Shown piece after piece: positions 55,258-64,000 of a DNA stretch of 64,000 nucleotides. The translations under genes and the position numbers were made by a program. This stretch comes from an uncultured Pelagibacteraceae bacterium (GTDB lineage Bacteria; Pseudomonadota; Alphaproteobacteria; Pelagibacterales; Pelagibacteraceae), in the NCBI GenBank assembly GCA_902629695.1, contig CACORY010000004.1:1-64000 (forward strand), read 5' to 3'. The notes beneath the pieces are model-generated. The model did no database searches and had not been told where the DNA came from. It was given only the letters and a program-made list of their open reading frames with translations. Every line of letters begins with the position of its first letter. Within the stretch, counting starts at the first letter, position 1.

Positions 55258-56510
55258 TAGTGTGCTACTGCTGCTGCACCATGTTCATCTACAAGATCAC
55301 CACTAACAAATCTATTAAGATTAAATGCAGCATTTAGCTTGTGTGGCTCATCATTTGCAATTGTGTGCGCAAAAAGATCTCCTGAACCAGGTGTTGCCTT
55401 AAAACCTCCAGTGCCCCAGCCACAATTAAAATATAAACCTTTAATAGAGGTTTTGCTTATTATTGGACTTGCATCAGGACATATATCAACAATTCCACCC
55501 CATTGTCTCAACATTCTCATTCTACTAAATATTGGGTATAATTCTAATATAGCATTTAAAGTTCCTTCTACTATGTCATGACTACCCTTTTGTGAATAAG
55601 AGATATAATCATCTGTACCTGCACCGATAACCAATTCACCTTTGTCAGACTGACTTACATAAGCGTGAACAGCATTTGACATAACAACAGTATCAATAAT
55701 TGGCTTTACGGGTTCGGAAACTAAAGCTTGAAGAGGTTTACTTTCTAAGGGTAATCTTAAACCTGCCATGTTTGCAATTACACTTGAATGACCAGCTGCT
55801 ACAACACCAATTTTTTTAGTTTTTATAAAACCTTTCGTAGTTTCAATTCCTTCAACACTATTACCATTTCTTTTAATACCTTTAACCTCACAATTTTGTA
55901 TGATATCTACACCCATCTCATCTGCTCCTCGTGCGTAACCCCATGCAACAGCATCATGACGCGCTGTACCAGCTCTTCGTTGAAGAGTTCCACCTAAAAC
56001 TGGATAACGAATATCAGGTGAAGTATTTATTATTGGACAAAATTTTTTTACTTGTTCTGTGTTAAGATAAACAGCATCAATACCATTTAATCTATTTGCA
56101 TGAGTTCTTCTTTTTAAATCTCTGACATCTTGAAGATTGTGGGCAAGATTCATTACTCCTCTTTGACTAAACATTACATTGTAATTTAATTCTTGTGAAA
56201 GTCCTTCCCAAATTTTTAAGGCATGATCATATAGACCCGCGCTAGCATCCCATAAATAATTAGATCTAATTATTGTAGTGTTTCTACCTGTATTACCTCC
56301 ACCAATCCAACCCTTTTCAACAACAGCAATATTTTTTAAATTATGTTTTTTTGCTAAATAATAAGCTGTTGCTAGACCGTGTCCTCCACCTCCAATTATC
56401 ACAATTTCATATTCTTTTTTTGGCTCAGGATCTTTCCATGCTTTTTCCCAATTTTCATGATATGAAAAAGCATTTTTAACCAGTGAAAATATAGAGTACT
56501 TATTTTTCAT
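55257..56510 (-). CDS. soxB: Sarcosine oxidase subunit beta
   Basis: '[53 protein letters not shown]'. Confidence 0.95.
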   Translation of the reverse strand: MKNKYSIFSLVKNAFSYHENWEKAWKDPEPKKEYEIVIIGGGGHGLATAYYLAKKHNLKNIAVVEKGWIGGGNTGRNTTIIRSNYLWDASAGLYDHALKIWEGLSQELNYNVMFSQRGVMNLAHNLQDVRDLKRRTHANRLNGIDAVYLNTEQVKKFCPIINTSPDIRYPVLGGTLQRRAGTARHDAVAWGYARGADEMGVDIIQNCEVKGIKRNGNSVEGIETTKGFIKTKKIGVVAAGHSSVIANMAGLRLPLESKPLQALVSEPVKPIIDTVVMSNAVHAYVSQSDKGELVIGAGTDDYISYSQKGSHDIVEGTLNAILELYPIFSRMRMLRQWGGIVDICPDASPIISKTSIKGLYFNCGWGTGGFKATPGSGDLFAHTIANDEPHKLNAAFNLNRFVSGDLVDEHGAAAVAH

Positions 56511-56573
56511 TATTATGAATAATTACTTTATAAATATTGATTATTCAATACAATCAGAAGTGACAAATTTCCT

Positions 56574-56662
56574 GGAAGAGTGGGTGAGAGGCTTAAACCA
56601 GTCGTTTGCTAAATGACCGTGCGAGGAAACTTGTACCGAGGGTTCGAATCCCTCCTCTTCCG
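56574..56662 (+). tRNA. tRNA-Ser (anticodon GCT); 3' CCA not encoded
   Basis: Acceptor ggaagag/ctcttcc; long variable arm; anticodon stem gtcgt/atgac with loop ttGCTaa; followed by ccg rather than cca. Confidence 0.93.
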
Positions 56663-56667
56663 CCGCT

Positions 56668-58875
56668 TTAAAATAGAGGATTATCTATAAAATAATTCTT
56701 CATAGAAATGGGTTTTTGCTCCAATATATATCTATAAACATTGTAATTTTCTAAAACTCTTTGAACATAATTTCTAGTTTCTCTAAACTTTATTAATTCA
56801 ATCCAGTCAACGTAATTAATTTGATTTTTTTGAGGATCTTTATTAATTTTTTTCCAATATCTAACTCTTTTAGGTCCAGCGTTGTAAGCTGCTATTGCAT
56901 ATGGATAGGCACCATCATATTCGAGTATTAAACCAGCAATATAATGAGATCCAAGATTAATATTGTATTCAGGATCAGTAGTAAGTCTAGATTTGGAGTA
57001 AGGTAATTTTGCCTGCTTAGCAACTAACTTAGCTGTGTATGGCATTAATTGCATCAAGCCTTTAGCTCCAGCATGACTATTTGCTTTTAAGTCAAACTCA
57101 CTTTCTTGTCTTATAATTGATAATACAAAAGCAGTTTCAGGAATTTTTCGTCCATTTATATAATTAGGTGTGCTTATAATTGGATAATTATATTTGTTAT
57201 GAAATCTTTTTTCGTAAGAGGCAATTTTTGCAATTTGAATTGCAAAATCAAATCTTTCTATATTAGTAGCTAATTCTGCTGCTAATATTTCACTTCCACT
57301 TTCTATATTATCATTTGCTAAGTATCTTAGTATGTGTTTTGCATATTTATCTTGGTTTAATTCATCTAAAAGATAAACAATTTTTACTAATTCTTTTTTG
57401 AAAAAATAATTTCTATATTCTTTCTTAACTTCTTGATCTTTTGATAATTCAAATTTTTTATCACCGTTTAATTCCATGAATGCTAATTGTCCGTAATAAG
57501 TTGTTAAATAATTTGCAGCTTCTTGGAACCATTTTAAAGACAAATCATTATTTCCTAATCTTTTATAACTTTTACCTAACCAATATGCACCTCTCGATAC
57601 ACTTATCGGATAACCAACATTATTATAAAAGTTTTCAAAATGTTCTTTAGCTAATAATGGGTCGTCTAAAAAACTTAATGCTATCCAGCCACTCATCCAT
57701 TCAGCTTCAGCATATTTAGGACCATCACTTAAAGCATGATTACTAGCTATTTTATAAGCCAACTCATATTTATTTTTATAAATTAGTGATCTCGAAATAA
57801 TTTCTCTTTCAATCCACCATTTATCAGGCCTTACTAAATAATCTTCTGTATTTTTAATTTTTAATAATATTTCAACTGAACTATCTACTCGACCTCTTTT
57901 TCTTCTCCACTTAAGTCGATCGTAATTTAATCCAGCATCATTTTTAAATTTATCAGGAACTTTTGATATTGCATTATCAACACCATATGACCTACTCATT
58001 AAAAGTTGTCGAGCATTGTATAATAGCTCATAATCTTTGGGTAAATATCTCAAAAGTCTTCTTAGATCCCAATATTTATTATTCCATGCTAAATAATCAG
58101 CTCTTTTAATATAATCATCTGTATTTAAATATTTTCGAAATTTTTTTCTATAAAATCGTAGTTGTGATTTATTTAATTCAGCATTTACCCAACCCTCTTT
58201 AATCAATTTTACTCCTTCTTGCTGATTACCGTAAAGAATTAAACTTTCTCCTAAAATCATTTTACCAAATCCACTTAGTGGTTCGTTTGGTCCAAACCAA
58301 TCAATTATCTTATTTGGTGAGATTTTATCAGTAGATAATTTGTGTTCAGCTAAATATTTTACCCTGCCAATTCTGGGAAAATTTTCATTTTTATCAATAA
58401 ATGTTTTGTAATCATAAAAAGAAGCTCTGTTTCCCTTTGTTAAAAGATGCCTCCATTGGATGAAATTATATATGGATTTATCTCTAGCTCTTTTTGCAAT
58501 TTTTAATGCATCAGTCCACTTTGCTTTTTTCATTTCTAAAATAGCTTTTCTTGCTATTGTGAAATCTTTTTTGCTGTAAAATTTTGATTTTTTAACTGAT
58601 CCTAAAGATTTAGTTCCAGCTATTACAGGTTTTTTTTTGGGTAAAATTATACCAGCAATCTTTGGTATTTCTGGTTCAATTTTTTTATCTATTTTTTTAA
58701 TTTGATCTTTAGTAACTGGTTTTGGAAGAGGCTTTAGTACATCAACTAGTAATTTTTTTTCTTTTTCCTCTTTAGATTGTGATGGTTTTTTAATTGGGAC
58801 AATATCTGCTGAAACTAAATTAACTATATTTATTAGTATTAATGTTATAATTAGAAATGATATTTTTTTGAACAT
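56668..58875 (-). CDS. slt: Soluble lytic murein transglycosylase
   Basis: 735 aa; SLT motif 'SIIRQESEFDLKANSHAGAKGLMQLMPYTAK', 'DPEYNINLGSHYIAGLI', 'AIAAYNAGPKRVRYW'. Confidence 0.93.
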   Translation of the reverse strand: MFKKISFLIITLILINIVNLVSADIVPIKKPSQSKEEKEKKLLVDVLKPLPKPVTKDQIKKIDKKIEPEIPKIAGIILPKKKPVIAGTKSLGSVKKSKFYSKKDFTIARKAILEMKKAKWTDALKIAKRARDKSIYNFIQWRHLLTKGNRASFYDYKTFIDKNENFPRIGRVKYLAEHKLSTDKISPNKIIDWFGPNEPLSGFGKMILGESLILYGNQQEGVKLIKEGWVNAELNKSQLRFYRKKFRKYLNTDDYIKRADYLAWNNKYWDLRRLLRYLPKDYELLYNARQLLMSRSYGVDNAISKVPDKFKNDAGLNYDRLKWRRKRGRVDSSVEILLKIKNTEDYLVRPDKWWIEREIISRSLIYKNKYELAYKIASNHALSDGPKYAEAEWMSGWIALSFLDDPLLAKEHFENFYNNVGYPISVSRGAYWLGKSYKRLGNNDLSLKWFQEAANYLTTYYGQLAFMELNGDKKFELSKDQEVKKEYRNYFFKKELVKIVYLLDELNQDKYAKHILRYLANDNIESGSEILAAELATNIERFDFAIQIAKIASYEKRFHNKYNYPIISTPNYINGRKIPETAFVLSIIRQESEFDLKANSHAGAKGLMQLMPYTAKLVAKQAKLPYSKSRLTTDPEYNINLGSHYIAGLILEYDGAYPYAIAAYNAGPKRVRYWKKINKDPQKNQINYVDWIELIKFRETRNYVQRVLENYNVYRYILEQKPISMKNYFIDNPLF

Positions 58876-58912
58876 AATCTTTATGAATCAGTAATCTATG
58901 TTATAAGTATTT

Positions 58913-59794
58913 ATGTTTAAAGGTTCAAATGTAGCTTTAGTCACTCCATTTAAAGATAATAAACTTGATGTTGAAACTTACATCAAGTTGATTCATTTTC
59001 ATATCCAAAATGGGACTAATGGCCTTGTACCAGCTGGAACAACTGGTGAATCTCCAACTTTAAGTCATGATGAACATGAGAAAGTAATTGAATTGTGTGT
59101 TAAAGAAAGCAAAGGAAAATTACCCGTATTTGCAGGCACTGGATCAAATTCTACAGAAGAAGCAATATCATTAACGACACACGCTGAAAAAATTGGGGCT
59201 AATGGAGCATTGATAGTTACACCTTATTATAACAAACCAACACAAGAAGGTTTGTACCAACACTATAAATCTATAAATGATAAATGTGGAATTCCAATTA
59301 TAATTTACAATATACCTGGGAGATCAGTAATAGATATGTCTGTTGATACAATGGCGAGACTTTATGAACTAAAAAATATAGTTGGAGTAAAAGATGCAAC
59401 AGGTGATCTTAATAGAGTTGATCAAACATTAAAAAAGATGGGTAAAGATTTTATACAATTAACTGGCAATGATGATAATGCGCTTGAATTTAATAAGAGA
59501 GGTGGAGTAGGGGCTATAAGTGTTACTGCTAATATTGTTCCAAAACTTTGTTCAGATTTTCAAAAATTTTCAAAGTCAGAAACTGATAATGAATTAAAAG
59601 AAGCAGAAAGATTAAATAAGATATTACAACCTATTCATCATGCTATGTTTGTTGAAAGTAATCCAAGTCCAGTTAAATATGCAGCAAAATTATTAAATTT
59701 ATGTGATGATGAGGTAAGGCTACCATTAGTTAAGGTTACAGATAATACAAAAAAAATTGTAAAAGAAGTTCTTCTTTCTGCAAAATTGATTTAA
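58913..59794 (+). CDS. dapA: 4-hydroxy-tetrahydrodipicolinate synthase
   Basis: '[25 protein letters not shown]', '[20 protein letters not shown]', '[14 protein letters not shown]', '[10 protein letters not shown]'. Confidence 0.97.
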   Translation: MFKGSNVALVTPFKDNKLDVETYIKLIHFHIQNGTNGLVPAGTTGESPTLSHDEHEKVIELCVKESKGKLPVFAGTGSNSTEEAISLTTHAEKIGANGALIVTPYYNKPTQEGLYQHYKSINDKCGIPIIIYNIPGRSVIDMSVDTMARLYELKNIVGVKDATGDLNRVDQTLKKMGKDFIQLTGNDDNALEFNKRGGVGAISVTANIVPKLCSDFQKFSKSETDNELKEAERLNKILQPIHHAMFVESNPSPVKYAAKLLNLCDDEVRLPLVKVTDNTKKIVKEVLLSAKLI

Positions 59795-60264
59795 TGAGAA
59801 AAAAAACCAATAATGGTTTAAAAATAATTTGTTTAAACAGGAAAGCAAGCTTCAATTATTTTTTTGAAAATTTGATTGAAGCTGGAATTGTTTTAAAAGG
59901 ATCTGAAATAAAATCTGTAAGAGAAGGTAAAGTAAATATTGCAGATTCATATGCAGTCGAAAAAAATAATGAAATAGTTTTAATAAACTCACATATTGCA
60001 TCATATAAACAAGCTAGTTATATAAATCATAAACCTTTAGATGAAAGAAAATTATTATTAAATAAAAAAGAAATTAATAAACTTATTGGAAAAATACAAC
60101 GAGAAGGATTTACTATTATCCCAACTAAAATGTATTTTAAAAAAGGAAAAGCTAAAATTGAACTAGCTGTTGCTAAAGGAAAAAAACAATATGATAAGCG
60201 ATCGGCAATAAAAAAAAGGGATTGGAATCGTGACAAGGCAAGATATATCAGGAAATCAAGTTAA
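59794..60264 (+). CDS. smpB: SsrA-binding protein SmpB
   Basis: '[40 protein letters not shown]', '[27 protein letters not shown]'. Confidence 0.97.
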   Translation: MRKKTNNGLKIICLNRKASFNYFFENLIEAGIVLKGSEIKSVREGKVNIADSYAVEKNNEIVLINSHIASYKQASYINHKPLDERKLLLNKKEINKLIGKIQREGFTIIPTKMYFKKGKAKIELAVAKGKKQYDKRSAIKKRDWNRDKARYIRKSS

Positions 60265-60742
60265 ATTAGTCTATTTGGCTTTAGGCTCTAATTTAGGTAA
60301 TAGATTAATTAATATTGAATTAGCAAAAATAAAACTTTTAGAAAAAGGAATCATAATTTTGAAATCTTCAAGTCATTATGAAACTTTATCTTGGCCAAAT
60401 CCAAATCTGCCAAAATATATTAATATTGTTTTGGAAGTTAAGACATGCCTTGCTCCAAATAATTTAATGCAAGTTTGTAAAAAAATTGAAGTTTCTTTAG
60501 GACGAAAACAATCGGTTAAAAACTCTCCAAGAGAATGCGATATTGATATTTTGGATTATGATCAAAAAATTATGGATAATACCATTAATTTGCCACACCC
60601 AAGAATGCATAACCGTAATTTTGTTTTAATTCCTTTATTTGAAATTAATAAAAAATGGGTTCATCCAAGATTAAAACGTCACATAAAAAGACTAATTTTG
60701 ACACTCCCAAAAAAAAATATTACATCTATTAAACAAATCTAA
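60230..60742 (+). CDS. folK: 2-amino-4-hydroxy-6-hydroxymethyldihydropteridine pyrophosphokinase (GTG start, overlaps smpB)
   Basis: '[17 protein letters not shown]', '[11 protein letters not shown]', '[19 protein letters not shown]'. Confidence 0.92.
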   Translation: MTRQDISGNQVKLVYLALGSNLGNRLINIELAKIKLLEKGIIILKSSSHYETLSWPNPNLPKYINIVLEVKTCLAPNNLMQVCKKIEVSLGRKQSVKNSPRECDIDILDYDQKIMDNTINLPHPRMHNRNFVLIPLFEINKKWVHPRLKRHIKRLILTLPKKNITSIKQI

Positions 60743-60762
60743 TTTGATGATATACTAAATAG

Positions 60763-62508
60763 ATGCAAAATTCTGAAGAATTAATAAATAAAGTTAAAGT
60801 TTATAATAAATTTCTTAATCTTGAAAAATTAAATAAAGCATTTAAATTTGCAGTCAAAGCACATAGCAATCAAAAAAGAGCGTCCGGTGATCCTTATTCT
60901 GTTCACCCTATAGAAGTTGCTAATATCTTAACAGATTTAAAATTAGATAGTGCAACAATAGCAACAGGTTTATTGCATGATACTATTGAAGATACATATG
61001 CAACTTACGAGACAATTAAAGGCGAATTTGGGGTTGAAGTTGCAGATTTAGTAGATGGTGTTACAAAAATTTCGGTTTTAGAAAATACTGCATCATCTAG
61101 CTCTAAAGCTGAAAATTTTAGAAAGTTAATCTTGGCCACATCAAAAGATATAAGAGTTTTACTAGTAAAAATTGCAGATCGGTTACACAATATGAGAACT
61201 ATTAAAGCTATTAGTCGTGAAGATAAAAGAAAAAGAATTGCACAGGAAACTATGGAGATTTATGCACCTTTAGCTGATCGTATGGGTATGCACAGAATAA
61301 GAGATGAATTAGAGGATCTGTCTTTTGAAATTCTTAATCATGATGCAAGGTCATTAATACAAAAAAGACTTGATGAAATTAAATTAGATAAAAAAGATAT
61401 TTTTGAAAATCTCTCTAACGAAATTGATATATTATTGAATCAAAATAATATTAAATCAAAGATTTACGGAAGAGAAAAAACACCATTTTCAATTTGGCGA
61501 AAAGTACAAAAAAAAAGAGTTTCATTAGAACAAATAACGGACATTATTGGTTTTAGGATTATTTTAAACAATATAGACGATTGTTATAAGTCTTTAGGTA
61601 TTTTACATAAAAATTGGAATTGTATACCAGGAAAATTTAAAGATTATATATCATCACCGAAAATCAATGGATATAAATCTATACACACAGCTGTAATTGG
61701 TTCATTTAAAAAACCAATAGAAATTCAAATTAGAACCAAAGAAATGCATGATTTTGCTGAAAGAGGAATAGCATCTCATTGGCAATATAAATCATCAGAA
61801 AAATTTAATTCTTTAACTTGGAAGGAATATGATTGGTTGAAAGATTTAGTTGAAATAATTGAAAAAAATGAAAATCCCGAACATTCATATGAATATACAA
61901 AATTACAGATGTTTCAGGAAAATGTTTTCTGTTTTACACCAAAAGGATCTGTCATCAAACTTCCGAAAGATGCAACACCTATAGATTTTGCATATGCAGT
62001 TCATACTAAAGTGGGTGACACAGCAATAGGATGTGAAATTAATGGAAATAAAAGTGAACTTCAATCAATTTTGAGGAATGGAGATACTGTAAAGATCCTA
62101 ACATCTAAAAGTAATTCCCCATCACTTCATTGGATACCGATTACAAAAACAGGGAAAGCTAGATCAGCTATAAGAAGATATTGGCACGATAAAGGAGAGA
62201 AAAAACAGGAAAGAGTTAAGAAATATAATACTACACTATGGATTTCTTTACCCGATAAACCTGGTCAATTAGGTAATGTAAGTTCTTTGATTGGACAACA
62301 TAAATTGAATATATCTAATTTAGAAATGGCAGGAAAAAACCCTAATTACATTAATTTTAAATTTCAATTAATTATCAGAGATTTAAAAAATTTTACTAAT
62401 TTTATTGCAGAGCTTAAGCAAAAAGGTATAAAATTTAAAATAATTAGACACGAAGATAAAAGAAATGCTTTCACACAAAAAATCCTTAAATATTTTAAGA
62501 AAAACTAA
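60763..62508 (+). CDS. RelA/SpoT-family bifunctional (p)ppGpp synthetase/hydrolase, short form
   Basis: 581 aa; HD 'TGLLHDTIEDTYATYETI', synthetase 'DIIGFRIILNNIDDCYKSLGILHKNWNCIPGKFKDYIS..NGYKSIHT', TGS 'CFTPKGSVIKLPKDATPIDFAYAVHTKVGD', C-terminal ACT 'ISLPDKPGQLGNVSSLIGQHKLNISN'. Confidence 0.94.
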   Translation: MQNSEELINKVKVYNKFLNLEKLNKAFKFAVKAHSNQKRASGDPYSVHPIEVANILTDLKLDSATIATGLLHDTIEDTYATYETIKGEFGVEVADLVDGVTKISVLENTASSSSKAENFRKLILATSKDIRVLLVKIADRLHNMRTIKAISREDKRKRIAQETMEIYAPLADRMGMHRIRDELEDLSFEILNHDARSLIQKRLDEIKLDKKDIFENLSNEIDILLNQNNIKSKIYGREKTPFSIWRKVQKKRVSLEQITDIIGFRIILNNIDDCYKSLGILHKNWNCIPGKFKDYISSPKINGYKSIHTAVIGSFKKPIEIQIRTKEMHDFAERGIASHWQYKSSEKFNSLTWKEYDWLKDLVEIIEKNENPEHSYEYTKLQMFQENVFCFTPKGSVIKLPKDATPIDFAYAVHTKVGDTAIGCEINGNKSELQSILRNGDTVKILTSKSNSPSLHWIPITKTGKARSAIRRYWHDKGEKKQERVKKYNTTLWISLPDKPGQLGNVSSLIGQHKLNISNLEMAGKNPNYINFKFQLIIRDLKNFTNFIAELKQKGIKFKIIRHEDKRNAFTQKILKYFKKN

Positions 62509-63052
62509 TGCATTATTAGAAGGACATTTTGTTTTATCATCAGGTTTACATTCCACTAAATATATTCAGTGTGCTAAATTATTGAGCCAACCACACTACG
62601 CAGATAAAATATGCAAATCCCTTGCTAAAAAAATAAAAAAAAATGTTAAGAAATTTGACATTATACTATCCCCAGCAATGGGTGGAATTATAATTGGATA
62701 TGAAATAGGTAAAATTTTAAAAAAAGAGACAATTTTTTGTGAGCGTGTAAAAGGAAAATTTACACTTAGAAGAGGTTTTAACATAAATAAAGGTGCTAAA
62801 GTTTTAATAGTTGAAGATGTAATAACAACAGGTAAATCAAGTATGGAATGTTTAAAGTTAATTAAGAATGCCAAAGCTAATTTAGTAGGATTTGCTGCTA
62901 TTATTGATAGATCATCAAAAAAAACACTAAAAATTAAAAAAAAAATAATTTCACATTTACGTATAAATGTTCCAACCTTTAGAAAAAACAGATTGCCTAA
63001 AGATCTAAAATCTATACCGATAACTACACCTGGAAGTAGGTTTGTTAAGTGA
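62465..63052 (+). CDS. pyrE: Orotate phosphoribosyltransferase
   Basis: 'LLEGHFVLSSGLHSTKYIQCAKLL', PRPP loop 'VLIVEDVITTGKS'. Confidence 0.93.
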   Translation: MLSHKKSLNILRKTNALLEGHFVLSSGLHSTKYIQCAKLLSQPHYADKICKSLAKKIKKNVKKFDIILSPAMGGIIIGYEIGKILKKETIFCERVKGKFTLRRGFNINKGAKVLIVEDVITTGKSSMECLKLIKNAKANLVGFAAIIDRSSKKTLKIKKKIISHLRINVPTFRKNRLPKDLKSIPITTPGSRFVK

Positions 63053-63765
63053 AAAGGTTAGGAGTAAATATAGATCATGTGGCTACACTTAGAAATGCAA
63101 GAGGTGAAATTCATCCAGATCCAATTAAGGCTGCAAAATTTTTAATCAATATTGGAGTAGATTCAATTACAATTCATTTAAGAGAAGACAGAAGACACAT
63201 TAAAGATTTAGATGCAAAAAAAATTTGTTTACTTAAAAAAGTTCCAGTTAATTTAGAAATATCAACTAACAATAATATCGTAGATATAGCTCTAAAAATT
63301 AAACCTGATTTTATTTGTATTGTGCCTGAAAATAGAAATGAGATTACAACAGAAGGTGGGCTAAATTTAAAAAGAAATGCCTCAAAGATAAAGAAAATAA
63401 TTTCAATATTTAAAAAAAAAAAGATACGAACAAGTTTATTTATTAATCCAAATATTTCTGATATTAAGATTTCAAAAAATTTAAATGCAGACTGTGTGGA
63501 AATTCATACTGGACGACTGTCAAATTTAGTCAAATTAGGAAAAAATTATCAAAATGAATTAGATAAGATAAAGAAATGTTCAAATATTGCTAGTAGCTTA
63601 GGATTAGATGTACATGCTGGCCATGGTTTAGATTACAAAACTACAAAAATTTTAACTAAAATTAGTACAATTAAAGAATTTAATATTGGGCATTTTATAA
63701 TTGGTGAATCAATTTTTTTTGGTCTAAAAAAAGTAGTTAAAAAGTTCAAAAACATAATTGAATAA
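63049..63765 (+). CDS. pdxJ: Pyridoxine 5'-phosphate synthase (GTG start)
   Basis: 'LGVNIDHVATLRNARGEIHPDPIKAAKFLINIGVDSITIHLREDRRHI', 'VHAGHGLDY', 'NIGHFIIGESIF'. Confidence 0.96.
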   Translation: MKRLGVNIDHVATLRNARGEIHPDPIKAAKFLINIGVDSITIHLREDRRHIKDLDAKKICLLKKVPVNLEISTNNNIVDIALKIKPDFICIVPENRNEITTEGGLNLKRNASKIKKIISIFKKKKIRTSLFINPNISDIKISKNLNADCVEIHTGRLSNLVKLGKNYQNELDKIKKCSNIASSLGLDVHAGHGLDYKTTKILTKISTIKEFNIGHFIIGESIFFGLKKVVKKFKNIIE

Positions 63766-63766
63766 A

Positions 63767-64000
63767 ATGAAAGTTTTGGGCATCGGAGTTGATATAATAC
63801 AAAATAAAAGATTTAAGTTATTAGCACAAAAAAAAATCTTTATAAAAAGAATATATGGGAAAAATGAAATTAGATTTTCTAAAAATGTTAAAAATAAGTT
63901 GAATTATCTTGCTAAAAGATTTGCTGCCAAAGAGTCTTTATCAAAAGCTTTAGGCACTGGTTTTAGAAAAAATTTAAATTATAAAGATATTGAAATTTTG
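63767..64000 (+). CDS. acpS: Holo-[acyl-carrier-protein] synthase, truncated by window end
   Basis: Translated by eye: MKVLGIGVDIIQNKRF...YGKNEIRF...AKRFAAKESLSKALGTGF; AcpS motifs GvDi and AaKEA-like. Confidence 0.88.
   Translation, partial: MKVLGIGVDIIQNKRFKLLAQKKIFIKRIYGKNEIRFSKNVKNKLNYLAKRFAAKESLSKALGTGFRKNLNYKDIEIL

Noticed and set aside
1-64000. CRISPR arrays, prophage, transposases, rRNA, tmRNA, restriction or defence genes
   Set aside because: None seen: no regularly spaced direct repeats, no integrase/transposase motifs, and almost all sequence is accounted for by housekeeping genes.

Overview
The window is a 64 kb, AT-rich, extremely gene-dense chromosomal segment of a streamlined alphaproteobacterium. 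Gene content, compactness and the soxBDAG locus suggest the SAR11/Pelagibacterales lineage; this assignment is inference from recognition, not a search. About 1.2-31 kb is a consolidated translation/transcription supercluster: tRNA-Thr(-), rlmB(-), tRNA-Tyr, tRNA-Gly, tuf, tRNA-Trp, secE-nusG-rplKAJL-rpoBC, rpsL-rpsG-fusA, the S10/spc/alpha ribosomal protein genes, secY, adk, rpoA and rplQ. The rest is metabolic and housekeeping: rluC-like, lipB, mgtE, panC, galU, ugd, RidA, topA, plsY, pyrC-like/pyrB, ruvX, gatCAB, trhO-like, MATE, a secreted nuclease, an amino-acid ABC permease and SBP, soxBDAG, tRNA-Ser, a lytic transglycosylase, dapA, smpB, folK, a RelA/SpoT homolog, pyrE, pdxJ and a partial acpS. 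I found no mobile element, CRISPR array, rRNA or obvious defence or secondary-metabolism island. The best candidates for something less described are: (1) a multi-stem RNA leader upstream of rpsL; (2) a strong hairpin between rplL and rpoB; (3) a 10-bp palindrome inside the apparent promoter of the rpsM-rpsK-rpoA-rplQ genes; (4) a dihydroorotase that has lost its HxH zinc motif; (5) a compact RelA/SpoT lacking its middle C-terminal region; (6) an ABC permease with an apparent lipoprotein leader; (7) loss of rpmD from the spc cluster. No clearly novel multi-gene system is visible.
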